Source: Actinoplanes campanulatus (GTDB lineage Bacteria > Actinomycetota > Actinomycetes > Mycobacteriales > Micromonosporaceae). From it: a DNA stretch of 64,000 nt. Below, piece by piece: positions 1 through 8,717 of this stretch (positions within the stretch are counted from its first letter, which is position 1; every line of letters starts with the position of its first letter). A model generated the notes under the pieces. It had not been told where the DNA came from. It did no database searches and worked only from the letters and a program-made list of their open reading frames with translations. Both the position numbers and the translations under genes were made by a program. The stretch spans positions 186,001 to 250,000 of the forward strand of contig NZ_BMPW01000012.1 of the NCBI RefSeq assembly GCF_014647795.1, given 5' to 3'.

Positions 1-483
1 CTCGGCCTCACCGACCTGCGCCCGCTGGCGCCCGCCGAGGGCGCGGCCGCCGGCGAGGGGCGCGGTCTGGGCCGGATCGGCGTGCTGCCCGGGCCGCTCA
101 CGCTGGCGGAGTTGACCCGGCTCGCGGCCGAGCGGCTGCCGGCCACCTCGGCCGGTGTGCGCTCCGCCGGTGACCCGGACCGCCCGATCCGTACGGTCGC
201 CGTCTGCGGTGGCGCGGGCGACTCGTTCCTGCGGGACGCGACCCGGGCCGGCGTCGACGCGTACCTCTGCGCGGACCTGCGGCATCATCCGGTGAGCGAG
301 CATCTCGCGGCCGGTGGCCCGGCGCTGCTCGACGTCGCACACTGGGCGAGCGAACGCCCCTGGCTCGACGACGTGGCGGCCTGGCTGCGCGAGGTCTTTC
401 CCATTGAAGTGGTGGTGTCAGACGTGGACACCGACCCCTGGACCGTCCATGCGAACCGCGACGATTTGGAGATCCGCCCGTGA
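1..483 (+). CDS. NIF3-like dinuclear metal-centre protein, 3' part
   Basis: This is the C-terminal 160 codons of a NIF3/YbgI-family protein; the start lies before the window. The segment GRGLGRIG followed by the stretch starting LTLAEL is a family signature. Near the end, DVAHWASE supplies the His and Glu that in this family belong to the second metal-binding half. NIF3 proteins form toroidal hexamers with a two-metal site; their physiological reaction is still unsettled. The stop overlaps the GTG start of the next gene by four bases (GTGA), implying translational coupling. In mycobacteria the same three genes (NIF3, zinc-ribbon coiled-coil, RNase H/phosphatase) are adjacent, which supports the call. 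Confidence 0.88.
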   Translation, partial: LGLTDLRPLAPAEGAAAGEGRGLGRIGVLPGPLTLAELTRLAAERLPATSAGVRSAGDPDRPIRTVAVCGGAGDSFLRDATRAGVDAYLCADLRHHPVSEHLAAGGPALLDVAHWASERPWLDDVAAWLREVFPIEVVVSDVDTDPWTVHANRDDLEIRP

Positions 484-1214
484 AGGCCGCCCCGGAAGCC
501 CAGCGCCGTCTGCTCGACCTGCAGGCCGTCGACACCACCCTGGCCCAGCTCGCGCACCGGCGTAAGTCGCTGCCCGAGCTGGCCGAGATCGACGCGGTCG
601 CGCGGGAGATCTCCGCGCTGGAGGACGAGCGGGTCCGCGCCCAGGTGGTCGTCGACGACCTGGACCGGGACATCGCCCGCCTGGAGAAGGACATCGACCA
701 GGTCCGGCAGCGCAAGGACAAGGACCAGAAGCGGCTCGACGCGGGTGGTTCGCTGCGTGAGGTCGAGGGCCTCCAGCACGAGCTGGCCACGCTGAACCGG
801 CGGCAGTCCGAGCTGGAGGACGCCGAGCTGGAGCTGATGGAGCAGAAGGAGACGGCGGAGGCCACCCTGGCCGAGGTGCAGGGCCGGCTGTCGGCCGCGG
901 TCGGCCGGCGTACCGACGCCGAGCGCCGCCGCGACGAGGCGAACGGGGAGATCGCCAAGGAGCTGGAGTTCAAGACCCAGGCCCGGGTGCCGCTCGCCGC
1001 CGATCTGCCGTCCGACCTGGTCACCCTGTACGACAAGATCCGCACCGATACCGGGATGGGCGCGGCCCTGGTGTACGCCGGGCGGTGCGGCGCCTGCCGG
1101 ATCGAGCTGTACGGTGCCGACCTGAACCGGGTGAAGTCGGCCCCCAAGGACGACGTGGTCCGCTGCGAGGAGTGCCGCCGGATCATGGTGCGCACGTCGG
1201 AGTCCGGCCTGTGA
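480..1214 (+). CDS. Zinc-ribbon coiled-coil protein (DUF164/Rv2229c-like)
   Basis: The 244-residue protein has a long charged helical part, roughly residues 20-165, rich in Glu, Arg, Lys and Leu with heptad-like spacing, typical of a coiled coil. Near the C-terminus the pairs CGAC and CEEC form a C4 zinc ribbon. This is the domain order of the actinobacterial DUF164 family. A role as a nucleic-acid or protein scaffold has been suggested for the family but no reaction is established. The GTG start at 480 overlaps the upstream stop, and the TGA overlaps the GTG of the following gene, so the three genes look like one tightly coupled operon. Confidence 0.9.
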   Translation: MKAAPEAQRRLLDLQAVDTTLAQLAHRRKSLPELAEIDAVAREISALEDERVRAQVVVDDLDRDIARLEKDIDQVRQRKDKDQKRLDAGGSLREVEGLQHELATLNRRQSELEDAELELMEQKETAEATLAEVQGRLSAAVGRRTDAERRRDEANGEIAKELEFKTQARVPLAADLPSDLVTLYDKIRTDTGMGAALVYAGRCGACRIELYGADLNRVKSAPKDDVVRCEECRRIMVRTSESGL

Positions 1215-2311
1215 CCGGTCTGCGGGTGGTCGTCGAGGCCGATGGGGGTTCCCGTGGCAACCCGGGCCCGGCCGGGTACGGCGCGGTGGTCCGGGACGCC
1301 GCGACCGGCGAGGTCCTGGCCGAGCGGTACGACTCCCTCGGTGTCGCCACCAACAACGTGGCGGAGTACTCGGGCCTGATCGCGGGTCTCGCGGCGGCCG
1401 CCGAGCTGAACGCCGAGCGGGTCGCCGTCAAGATGGACTCCAAGCTGGTCATCGAGCAGATGTCCGGCCGCTGGCAGATCAAGAACGCGGGTCTGCGCCC
1501 GCTCGCCGCCGAGGCCGCGGCACTGGTCGGCAAGTTCGTCGCGGTGACCTACGAGTGGATCCCGCGGGAGCGCAACAAGGCGGCCGACGAGCTGGCCAAC
1601 CGGGCGATGGACGAGGCGGCCGGCGCTCCGGTGAGGCAGGCCCCGGTCAGGGCGGAGTCACCCAAGTCGTGGGCGCCGCCGGCCAGCCTGGAGGAGGCCA
1701 CCCGGATCATCCTGGTCCGGCACGGCGCCACCCCGCTGACCGCGCAGGGCCGCTACTCGGGGCGGGGCGACGTGCCGCTCACCGACGAGGGCGAGGCGCA
1801 GGCGATGGCCGCGGCCGGGCGGGTGGCGGGCATTTCCCGCGACATCGCGGCGGTGCTGTCGTCACCCCTTTCCCGGTGCATGCGTACGGCGGAGCTGATC
1901 GCGGCCGAGGCCGGTGGTGTGCCGGTGACCGTCATGGACGACCTGATCGAGTGCGACTTCGGCCAGTGGGAGGCGAAGACCTTCGCCGAGGTGCAGGAGC
2001 GGTGGCCGGACGAGATGGCCGCGTGGCTGGCGTCGACGAGTGTGGCGCCGCCGGGTGGGGAGTCGTTCCAGGCGGTCGCGAAACGAGTGCGTGGTGCTCT
2101 TGCGTCGGTGCTCAGCGCGTACCCGGGAAAGGTCGTCGTTCTTGTCTCTCACGTGTCGCCGATCAAGTTGATCCTGAGGGACGCGCTGGCGGCGGGGGAT
2201 GCCTTCCTGCACCGGTTGTTCCTGGACGCGGCGGGTGTGTCGACGATGGACGTGTGGCCGGACGGGAACATCGCGGTCAGATCGGTCAACGAGACGGCCC
2301 ATCTTCGATGA
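1211..2311 (+). CDS. Bifunctional RNase H / acid phosphatase (Rv2228c-like)
   Basis: A 366-residue fusion. The first ~140 residues are a type I RNase H domain: the carboxylates are visible in EADGGSRGNPGP, in VAEYSG, in KMDSKLV and in the AADELAN segment. From about residue 165 a histidine-phosphatase (PhoE/CobC-like) domain follows, with the catalytic LVRHGAT motif, SSPLSRCMRTAE, ECDFGQWE and the second His in VSHVSP. In M. tuberculosis the orthologous fusion degrades RNA:DNA hybrids and has acid phosphatase activity linked to alpha-ribazole phosphate. I start at GTG 1211, which overlaps the previous stop and sits directly before the RNase H fold; an upstream in-frame extension would run through the previous gene. 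Confidence 0.93.
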   Translation: MTGLRVVVEADGGSRGNPGPAGYGAVVRDAATGEVLAERYDSLGVATNNVAEYSGLIAGLAAAAELNAERVAVKMDSKLVIEQMSGRWQIKNAGLRPLAAEAAALVGKFVAVTYEWIPRERNKAADELANRAMDEAAGAPVRQAPVRAESPKSWAPPASLEEATRIILVRHGATPLTAQGRYSGRGDVPLTDEGEAQAMAAAGRVAGISRDIAAVLSSPLSRCMRTAELIAAEAGGVPVTVMDDLIECDFGQWEAKTFAEVQERWPDEMAAWLASTSVAPPGGESFQAVAKRVRGALASVLSAYPGKVVVLVSHVSPIKLILRDALAAGDAFLHRLFLDAAGVSTMDVWPDGNIAVRSVNETAHLR

Positions 2312-2353
2312 GTAGATATTGACCCTCGCAGGGCGGACGTTTAGCTTCCTCGA

Positions 2354-2371
2354 TTAGGAAACTTTCTTCAA
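2354..2371. promoter_or_regulatory. Imperfect inverted repeat upstream of chitinase
   Basis: Arms AGGAAA and TTTCTT flank a central C, one mismatch from a perfect palindrome, in a locally AT-rich stretch 21-38 bases before the chitinase start. Position and symmetry suggest a binding site for a carbohydrate-responsive repressor; the factor is not identifiable from this sequence. Confidence 0.4.
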
Positions 2372-2391
2372 CGTTTCGCCCTGGAGGGCTC

Positions 2392-3678
2392 ATGCGCGGT
2401 TTCACCCGCCGCCTCGTCGCCGGGGTGGCTGTAGCCTCGGCCGTCGTGGCCGCAGCACCCGCTCCCGCACAGGCACATCCGGACGACTCATATGCCAAGG
2501 TCGCGTACTTCACGCAGTGGGGTATCTACGGCCGCAACTTCCAGCTCGCCGACGTGCAGAGCTCCGGTGCGACCGCCCGGCTGACCCACCTCAACTACGC
2601 GTTCGGCCCGGTCACCGCGGACGGCGTCTGCGCCTCCGCCGACCCGTGGGCCGACTGGCAGACGCCGTTCTCCGCGGAGAACAGTGTGGACGGTGTCGCC
2701 GACGTGGCGGGCCAGCCGTTCGCCGGGAACCTCAACCAGATCGCCGAGATCAAGGCGAAGAACCCGAAGCTCAAGGCGCTCATCTCGCTCGGCGGCTGGT
2801 CCGGTTCCAAATACTTCTCCGACGCGGCCCTCACCGACGCCTCCCGGAAGAAGCTGGTCAGCTCCTGCCTCGACCTGTGGATCAAGGGCAACCTGACCGG
2901 CCTGCCCGAGGGTGTGGCGGCCGGTGTCTTCGACGGCGTCGACCTGGACTGGGAGTGGCCCGGCTCGGCCGGCGAGGTGGGCAACGTCATCCGGCCCGAG
3001 GACAAGCAGAACTTCACCCTGCTGGCCGCGGAGTTCCGGGCCCAACTCGACAAGCTCGGCAAGGTCAACCGGAAGAAGTACCTGCTCACGGCGTTCGTCC
3101 CGGCGGCGCCCGCGAAGATCACGGCCGGTTTCGAGGTCAACAAGATCTTCAAGTACCTGGACTTCGCCACCGTGCAGGGATACGACTTCCACGGCACCTG
3201 GGAGCCGGTCACCAACCAGCAGTCGGCGCTGCGCGTACCGGCCGGGGCGCCGGACAACCCGGACTTCTCGGCGGAGAACACGATCAACGCCTGGATCGCC
3301 GGCGGCGCCCCGAAGCGCAAGCTGGTGCTCGGCGTGCCCTACTACTCGCAGGGCTGGACCGGGGTCACCGGCACCGGTAACGGCCTGTTCCAGCCGGCCG
3401 CCGGCCCGGCGCCGGGCGTCTTCGCCAACGGCACCGAGGACTGGAAGACGCTCAAGAAGCTGCCCGCGCAGGGCTTCACGGTGCACCGGGACCTGCGCAA
3501 CGGTCACGCCTGGCTGTTCGACGGCACCACCTTCTGGACGTACGACGACCCGGCCGTGATGGTGCAGAAGGCGCTCTACATCCGGGTCAAGGGCCTGGGC
3601 GGCGCGATGATGTGGTCGCTCGACGGTGACGACGAGAACGCATCGCTCACCAAGGCCATCTCGGCCGGTCTCCGCTAG
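2392..3678 (+). CDS. Secreted GH18 chitinase
   Basis: A 428-residue glycoside hydrolase family 18 enzyme that would cleave beta-1,4 bonds in chitin outside the cell. Residues 1-29 form a signal peptide: basic MRGFTRRL, an Ala/Val core, then an Ala-x-Ala site at AQA. The family motif DxxDxDxE is present as DGVDLDWE at residues 181-188, with Glu188 as the acid/base. SLGGWSGSK provides the other conserved GH18 strand, and a Trp near the end (MMWSLDGDD) closes the substrate pocket. No carbohydrate-binding module is attached, so this is a catalytic-domain-only chitinase. A GGAGGG ribosome site precedes ATG 2392. A strong hairpin follows the stop, so it is probably monocistronic. Confidence 0.95.
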   Translation: MRGFTRRLVAGVAVASAVVAAAPAPAQAHPDDSYAKVAYFTQWGIYGRNFQLADVQSSGATARLTHLNYAFGPVTADGVCASADPWADWQTPFSAENSVDGVADVAGQPFAGNLNQIAEIKAKNPKLKALISLGGWSGSKYFSDAALTDASRKKLVSSCLDLWIKGNLTGLPEGVAAGVFDGVDLDWEWPGSAGEVGNVIRPEDKQNFTLLAAEFRAQLDKLGKVNRKKYLLTAFVPAAPAKITAGFEVNKIFKYLDFATVQGYDFHGTWEPVTNQQSALRVPAGAPDNPDFSAENTINAWIAGGAPKRKLVLGVPYYSQGWTGVTGTGNGLFQPAAGPAPGVFANGTEDWKTLKKLPAQGFTVHRDLRNGHAWLFDGTTFWTYDDPAVMVQKALYIRVKGLGGAMMWSLDGDDENASLTKAISAGLR

Positions 3679-3685
3679 CGGAAAC

Positions 3686-3717
3686 GAGGCGGTGCGTCCC
3701 TTTCGGCGCACCGCCTC
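3686..3717 (+). terminator. Hairpin terminator after chitinase
   Basis: A perfect 11-bp stem, GAGGCGGTGCG pairing with CGCACCGCCTC, encloses a 10-base loop shortly after the chitinase stop. There is no long T run, which is usual in GC-rich actinobacteria. Confidence 0.8.
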
Positions 3718-3759
3718 GCCCGTTCGGCGCATGGGGGATCGCCCGATCTTCCGATGTCT

Positions 3760-3777
3760 CGTTAGCGTGACGTAACG
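3760..3777. promoter_or_regulatory. Short inverted repeat upstream of the DUF3311/MctP operon
   Basis: CGTTA and TAACG flank an 8-base spacer about 30 bases before the DUF3311 start. It could be a carboxylate-responsive operator, but the arms are only 5 bp. Confidence 0.25.
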
Positions 3778-3807
3778 CACACGCAACGGAAGTGACAGAG
3801 GTGACCC

Positions 3808-4029
3808 ATGGCTGAGCCGGAACGTCCCCGAACCGATAGAAGTCCCTGGAACTGGCTGCTCCTGGTGCCCATCGTGGTGCCGCTGCTGACCTTCCTGTAC
3901 AACCACGACGAGCCGCGGCTCGCCGGATTCCCGCTCTTCTACTGGCTGCAGCTCGCCTTCATCCTGCTCGGCGTCGGCACCACGACCCTCGTCTACCAGA
4001 TGACGAAGCGGAACCGGGGCCGGTCATGA
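3808..4029 (+). CDS. DUF3311 small membrane protein
   Basis: A 73-residue protein with two predicted membrane helices, the first starting WNWLLLVPIVVPLL and the second around FYWLQLAFILLG. DUF3311 proteins are encoded immediately before MctP-type sodium:solute symporters and are thought to be accessory subunits. Here the ATGA overlap (4026-4029) couples it to the transporter gene. ATG 3808 has a GAGGTGACCC sequence just upstream as a ribosome site. Confidence 0.88.
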   Translation: MAEPERPRTDRSPWNWLLLVPIVVPLLTFLYNHDEPRLAGFPLFYWLQLAFILLGVGTTTLVYQMTKRNRGRS

Positions 4030-5672
4030 GCGACCACATCACCGAGATCGTCATCTTCACGATCCTGTTCCTGGTGGTCAGCGGGATGGGCTTCGTCGCC
4101 TCCCGGTGGCGGGCGCCGCAGGACATGGCCCACCTCGACGAGTGGGGGCTGGGCGGCCGCAGCTTCGGCGGCTGGATCACCTGGTTCCTGGTCGGTGGCG
4201 ACCTCTACACGGCGTACACCTTCGTGGCGGTGCCCGCGCTGATGTTCGGCGCCGGAGCGGCCGGGTTCTTCGCGGTGCCCTACACCGTGATCATCTACCC
4301 GCTGTTCTTCCTCATCCTGATCCGGCTCTGGTCGGTGTCGCACCGGCACGGCTTCGTGACGCCGGCCGACTTCGTCCGCACCCGGTTCGACTCGCCGACG
4401 CTGGCCCTGGTGGTCGCGATCACCGGGATCATGGCGACGATGCCCTACATCGCCCTCCAGTTGATCGGCATCGAAGCGGTGCTCAAGACGATGGGCGTCA
4501 CCGGCGAGAGCGCCCTGGCCCGGCACCTGCCGATCATCATCGCGTTCGCGATCCTGGCCGCCTACACCTACCAGTCCGGACTGCGGGCGCCCGCGCTGAT
4601 CGCCTTCGTCAAGGACACGCTGATCTACATCGTGATCCTGGTGGCGGTGCTGTGGCTGCCGTACAAGCTGGGCGGCTGGAACGCCATCTTCGACGCGGCC
4701 GACGCCAAGTTCCAGGCGTCACCGGCACCCAACGACGGCATCCTCCTGAACGCCAACAACCAGGTGCAGTACATCACCCTGGCACTCGGGTCGGCGCTCG
4801 CGCTGTTCCTCTACCCGCACAGCATCACCGGTGTGCTGGCCAGCCGGAACCGCGGCGTGATCAAGCGCAACATGTCCGCGCTCCCGGCCTACAGCCTGCT
4901 GCTCGGCCTGATCGCGCTGCTCGGTTACATGGCCATCGCGGCCGGGGTGAAGCCGCTGCCCGGCGCCAAACCCGGCACTGTGGACAGCAACACGGTCGTG
5001 CCGATCCTCTTCGACCAGCAGTTCCCGGCCTGGTTCACCGGCGTCGCGTTCGCCGCCATCGGCATCGGCGCGCTGGTCCCGGCCGCGATCATGTCGATCG
5101 CCGCGGCCAACCTGTTCACCCGCAACATCTACAAGGAATACCTGCGCAAGGACGCCACCCACGCGCAGGAGGCGAACGTCGCCAAGATCACCTCGCTGGT
5201 GGTGAAGATCGGGGCGGTGGCCTGCATCGTCTTCCTCGACCCGCAGTTCTCCATCGACCTCCAGCTCATCGGTGGCGTGATCATCCTCCAGACCGCACCC
5301 TCCGTGGTCCTCGGCCTCTACACCCGGTGGCTGCACCGCGGCGCGCTCGTCGCGGGCTGGGTGGCCGGCATGGCACTCGGAGCCTGGATGCTCTGGCAGA
5401 TCCCGAACGCGGCCACCGGGCGCAAGCACTTCGGCGGCTCGGCGTTCCCGCTGTCCGAATTCGGGTTCGACAGCACCAGGACGATCTACGTGGGCTTCGT
5501 GGCGGTGCTGGCCAACGCGCTGGTCGCGGTGCTCGTGACGCTCGCCCTGCGGGCCGCCAAGGTGGCCGAGGGTGTCGACGGCACCGTGCCCGACGACTAC
5601 CTCGCCGACGAGGGCGACCCCCGCATCGAACGGGAACGCGCCGGCACGGTCGACAACATCTCGTCGACCTAG
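4026..5672 (+). CDS. Sodium:solute symporter, MctP-type monocarboxylate permease
   Basis: A 548-residue integral membrane protein of the SSS family with about 13 predicted helices. The sequence WGLGGRSFGGWITWF near the N-terminus is the typical first-helix region of this family. The partnership with DUF3311 is characteristic of the MctP subgroup, which takes up short monocarboxylates such as lactate, pyruvate or acetate; substrate is inferred from that subgroup, not visible directly. The C-terminal tail after about residue 510 is acidic and cytoplasmic. Its stop overlaps the convergent gene on the other strand by four bases, leaving no room for a separate terminator. Confidence 0.9.
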   Translation: MSDHITEIVIFTILFLVVSGMGFVASRWRAPQDMAHLDEWGLGGRSFGGWITWFLVGGDLYTAYTFVAVPALMFGAGAAGFFAVPYTVIIYPLFFLILIRLWSVSHRHGFVTPADFVRTRFDSPTLALVVAITGIMATMPYIALQLIGIEAVLKTMGVTGESALARHLPIIIAFAILAAYTYQSGLRAPALIAFVKDTLIYIVILVAVLWLPYKLGGWNAIFDAADAKFQASPAPNDGILLNANNQVQYITLALGSALALFLYPHSITGVLASRNRGVIKRNMSALPAYSLLLGLIALLGYMAIAAGVKPLPGAKPGTVDSNTVVPILFDQQFPAWFTGVAFAAIGIGALVPAAIMSIAAANLFTRNIYKEYLRKDATHAQEANVAKITSLVVKIGAVACIVFLDPQFSIDLQLIGGVIILQTAPSVVLGLYTRWLHRGALVAGWVAGMALGAWMLWQIPNAATGRKHFGGSAFPLSEFGFDSTRTIYVGFVAVLANALVAVLVTLALRAAKVAEGVDGTVPDDYLADEGDPRIERERAGTVDNISST

Positions 5673-6445
5673 GCGCGTCGCAACGGTAGATGCGGGACCT
5701 CACGGTCCGATCGGTAGCTGAGCTCCCCGGCCTCGTCACCCCAGCGGTTGGCGAGGCCGGCGGCCATTTCCCGGTACGCCGTCCCGGCGGCCGGCCAGGG
5801 AAGGACCAACTCGTCGCCCCCGGCGGTCACGGTGAGGGTGCCGTCCGTCTGCCGCAACTCCGCCCGCACCCCGCCCCGCGCGTCCAGCAGGGTCACCACC
5901 GCACCGGCCGGAAGCGACGCCGCGGCGGCGGCCAGCCCCACCACCAGGGCCGTCCCGTCCGCGACCGGGGCCACCGGGGAAGCCGGCACCCGGCGCGGCG
6001 CCGGCCGCAGCCACAGATCCAGCACACCCGGCCGGTCCACGATCTCCAGCATCCCGGCCGTCACCCGCCAGCCGGCGCTCGGATCCGGGCCCGGGCACCG
6101 TGCCTGCGGCGGCCCGAGCAGCTCCGCCACCTGATCGACGGCGGCCCGGAACCCGTCCCGCCGGGCCAGCACCGCCTCCGGCCCGGCCGCCTCGTCCCGC
6201 TCGGCCAGGCTCAGGAACAGCGCGGTCACCTCGGCGCCGAACAGAAACGCGCCCGCGTTGCCCGGGTCCGCGTCGAAGCGGCAGCTCACGGTCCCCTCCG
6301 ACGGGGTACGCCACACCCAGCCGACGGCCGCGACCAGATCCGGCAGCTCGTCCACCGACCAGCTCCAGCCGATCCGGGCGAGCGCGGCCACGGTCCGCGC
6401 CAGAACGCTCACCACGACCCCCGTTCCACCAGCACCGGCGGTCAT
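5669..6445 (-). CDS. Hypothetical protein, possibly DUF6301-like
   Basis: A 258-residue soluble protein with no signal peptide. It begins with a hydrophobic helix (VVVSVLARTVAALARIG) followed by WSWSVDELPDLVAAVGW, which resembles actinobacterial DUF6301 proteins; this assignment is tentative. The remainder alternates short strands and Ala/Pro-rich linkers. No catalytic motif is visible. It converges on the symporter with a four-base overlap and has a modest GAGA ribosome site. Function unknown. Confidence 0.6.
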   Translation of the reverse strand: MTAGAGGTGVVVSVLARTVAALARIGWSWSVDELPDLVAAVGWVWRTPSEGTVSCRFDADPGNAGAFLFGAEVTALFLSLAERDEAAGPEAVLARRDGFRAAVDQVAELLGPPQARCPGPDPSAGWRVTAGMLEIVDRPGVLDLWLRPAPRRVPASPVAPVADGTALVVGLAAAAASLPAGAVVTLLDARGGVRAELRQTDGTLTVTAGGDELVLPWPAAGTAYREMAAGLANRWGDEAGELSYRSDREVPHLPLRRA

Positions 6446-6584
6446 TCTCGCGCATCAAGGTCACATCGTCGCGCAGCCGCGGATGCGGGAGAATTATCAG
6501 CATTCAGCCGACTCGAATGGGTTGTTGGCCAACATCGGATTTTAGGGGCGCTCACGTCGTACCCCGGCTTGGTCTCGGCCGTGA

Positions 6585-7223
6585 TTACGCAGGCAAGCAG
6601 GTTCCGTCCGGCCCAGCGGCCTGGTCGTAGATGTCGGGCGTGTAGTCGATCATCCTGACGATCACGCAGCCGGGCCCGTGCCGGATGCCCACGAAAACGG
6701 TGCCGTTGGGAGCGGTTTGCTCCGGCCCTGTCGTCCGCATCTCGAAATGCGGGATCCCGGCAGCGGTGAGCGCCTGCCGGATTTCTTCTGCCGGTGGCGG
6801 CTTCGCGACGCAGGTCTCGTCGTCGAAGCCGCAGGCCGTTCGCTTGTCGGGATTCTCCGGGAGAGCGGCTTCGACCTGGGGGACGAACTGCCGGGTGTCA
6901 CCAGCAGGTCCTTGAGCCGCCAACTTGTCGGCGAGCGCCGGATCGTCGAGGAGCCGCTGGCACGTCGCCGCATCGTCCTGGCAATACAGGTCGCTCACGT
7001 GGAGGGTCTGCGAGCCCGGGAGATCCCGAGTCGGTGCAGGCGCGGGATCGGCGGTCCCGGGTTCCGATCCCGCACGGGCCTGGATGACGCCAACCGCCAT
7101 CGCCGCACCCAGTACCAGGAGGAACGCGACCACGACCGACTTGGCCCTGCCTGCCTGGACCGGCCTGCTCGTCGGTTGTTCCGACGCACGCTCGGGCAGT
7201 TCAGACGAGGGCTCGTCGCTCAC
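6585..7223 (-). CDS. Membrane-anchored hypothetical protein
   Basis: A 212-residue protein: about 27 hydrophilic cytoplasmic residues ending in RAK, one membrane helix (VVVAFLLVLGAAMAVGVI), a Pro-rich linker, then an extracytoplasmic domain. That domain has six cysteines (in LYCQDD, ATCQRL, TACGFD, ETCVAK, GPGCVI and GTCLPA), compatible with disulfides outside the cell. The GTG start has GGAGG upstream. I recognise no family; adhesion or envelope function is only a guess. Confidence 0.7.
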   Translation of the reverse strand: MSDEPSSELPERASEQPTSRPVQAGRAKSVVVAFLLVLGAAMAVGVIQARAGSEPGTADPAPAPTRDLPGSQTLHVSDLYCQDDAATCQRLLDDPALADKLAAQGPAGDTRQFVPQVEAALPENPDKRTACGFDDETCVAKPPPAEEIRQALTAAGIPHFEMRTTGPEQTAPNGTVFVGIRHGPGCVIVRMIDYTPDIYDQAAGPDGTCLPA

Positions 7224-7350
7224 GCCATCCTCCGGTCAACCCAGATGTAGACGCATACCGACAACCACCCGACCTGTTCGAGCGCGGCGCGCCATGTCCG
7301 CGTTCGGATCGTCGGACCAAGGCCCGACCTGAGCGAAACGTGACCTCGAG

Positions 7351-7773
7351 GGCGGCGGACGAGTCGGCCTGTACGCCGGATTCTGTGGCCGGTGACCCTG
7401 GGGTCGCCGGTGGCGGCCATCCATCTAGGCCTGCCGTTGCCGGCAGGCTCGAGCAGCCTACCCGCAGGCTCGGGCGAGCAGCCCTCGAACGCCTGCGCCG
7501 GCCACCGCCTTGCGGCAGTGGCCTTGCTTGGCCTTGCTCCGGGTGGGGTTTACCGAGCCACCCCGGTCACCCGGGGTGCTGGTGAGCTCTTACCTCACCG
7601 TTTCACCCTTACCCTCCCCGAAGGGAGGGCGGTCTGTTTTCTGTGGCACTTTCCCGCGGGTCGCCCCGGGTTGCCGTTAACAACCACCCTGCTCTGCGGA
7701 GTCCGGACGTTCCTCGGCGGCGCCCCTGCGGGCGCCGACGCGGCCGCCCAGCCGACTCGTCCGTCGCGCCGCC
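7351..7773 (-). ncRNA. rnpB: RNase P RNA (bacterial class A)
   Basis: Read on the minus strand this contains the conserved cores of RNase P RNA: GAGGAACGTCCGGACTCC near the 5' end, GGTAAGGGTGAAAC in the middle and GTGCCACAGAAAA in between. The ends pair as helix P1: 7353-7368 with 7751-7766 are complementary over about 15 bases. The RNA is the catalytic subunit that trims tRNA 5' leaders. A TAGGAT -10 element lies at 7774-7779 on the minus strand, placing the transcript start near 7767; no convincing -35 is seen. End coordinates are good to perhaps ten bases. There is no protein gene between 7224 and 7860. Confidence 0.96.
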
Positions 7774-7860
7774 ATCCTACGTGCCGGGGAGGTCGTGGGC
7801 CGGGCGGGGAGCAAGATCACCGGGCCGGGTGGGCGGGAAGCACGTAGATTCACTGCCACC

Positions 7861-8628
7861 ATGGATTTCACGCACATCCTGCTTCTCGCCGCGGCCGGCG
7901 TCGCGGCCGGGGCGGTGAACGCGATCGCCGGCGGTGGGTCGCTGATCACCTTTCCGAGCCTGATCGCGACCGGGCTGCCGACGGTGGACGCGAATGTCAC
8001 CAACTCGGTCTCGGTCTTTCCGGGGTATGTGTCCAGCGTCGTGGGCAGCCGGGCCGACCTGGCCGGTCAGGGGCGGCGGGTGCGGGCCGCGCTGCCGGCC
8101 GCGGTCCTCGGATCGGCTGCCGGGTGTGCGCTGCTGCTGCTCACCCCGGCGCGGGCGTTCGAGATCGTGGTGCCGTTCCTGGTGCTGGGGGCGGCGGCGA
8201 CGCTGGCCTTCCAGGAGCGGCTGCGCGGGCTGGTCGGGCATCCGCGGGCGATGTCACCGCGGCGGGCCGCGGTCACCTTACCGACCGTGGTGTTCGCCGG
8301 TGCTGTCTACGGTGGGTATTTCGGCGCCGCGCTCGGGGTGATGTATGTGGCGGTGCTGGCGCTGATCCTCGACGAGTCGCTGAAGCGGATCAACGCGCTG
8401 AAGAACGTGCTGTCGGCGACGGTCGGGTTCGTGACGCTGGTGGTGTTCGCCGCGTTCGCGGACGTGGACTGGGGTGCGGTGGCGATTCTGGCGCCGGCCG
8501 CGATCGTCGGGGGTTACGTTGGGGCGCGGCTCGCACGGCGTCTACCACAGCGGGTGCTGAAATACGTCATCGTCACGTTCGGTACGACGGTGGGCCTCAT
8601 CCTGCTCTACCGTGCGGTCACCGGCTGA
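7861..8628 (+). CDS. TauE/SafE (TSUP) family permease
   Basis: A 255-residue protein with about eight predicted membrane helices. The first contains AAGVAAGAVNAIAGGGSL, the canonical TSUP GxxNxxAGGG motif. The second family repeat is seen around FAGAVYGGYFGAALGV, consistent with internal duplication of the fold. Members move sulfite, sulfoacetate and other organic anions; the substrate here cannot be told. I use ATG 7861 because upstream in-frame sequence overlaps the RNase P promoter and lacks protein character. It is transcribed divergently from rnpB. Confidence 0.88.
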   Translation: MDFTHILLLAAAGVAAGAVNAIAGGGSLITFPSLIATGLPTVDANVTNSVSVFPGYVSSVVGSRADLAGQGRRVRAALPAAVLGSAAGCALLLLTPARAFEIVVPFLVLGAAATLAFQERLRGLVGHPRAMSPRRAAVTLPTVVFAGAVYGGYFGAALGVMYVAVLALILDESLKRINALKNVLSATVGFVTLVVFAAFADVDWGAVAILAPAAIVGGYVGARLARRLPQRVLKYVIVTFGTTVGLILLYRAVTG

Positions 8629-8717
8629 CCGTCGGTCATCCCAGGAAGCAGCACCGTTACCGGAATCGGCGTGCTTCGGCCGTACAAAATGGGGGTTTAA
8701 GAGAGGGTGACCGGAAA

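Noticed and set aside
3760-3777. The MctP-operon repeat as a GlnR site
   Set aside because: GTTAC-GTCACG-CTAAC differs from GlnR consensus at two positions of the second half-site.
6446-6584. Small open frames in the AT-richer gap
   Set aside because: No start signal or similarity; treated as intergenic.
7392-7847. Open frames within the RNase P RNA
   Set aside because: They are by-products of the structured RNA.
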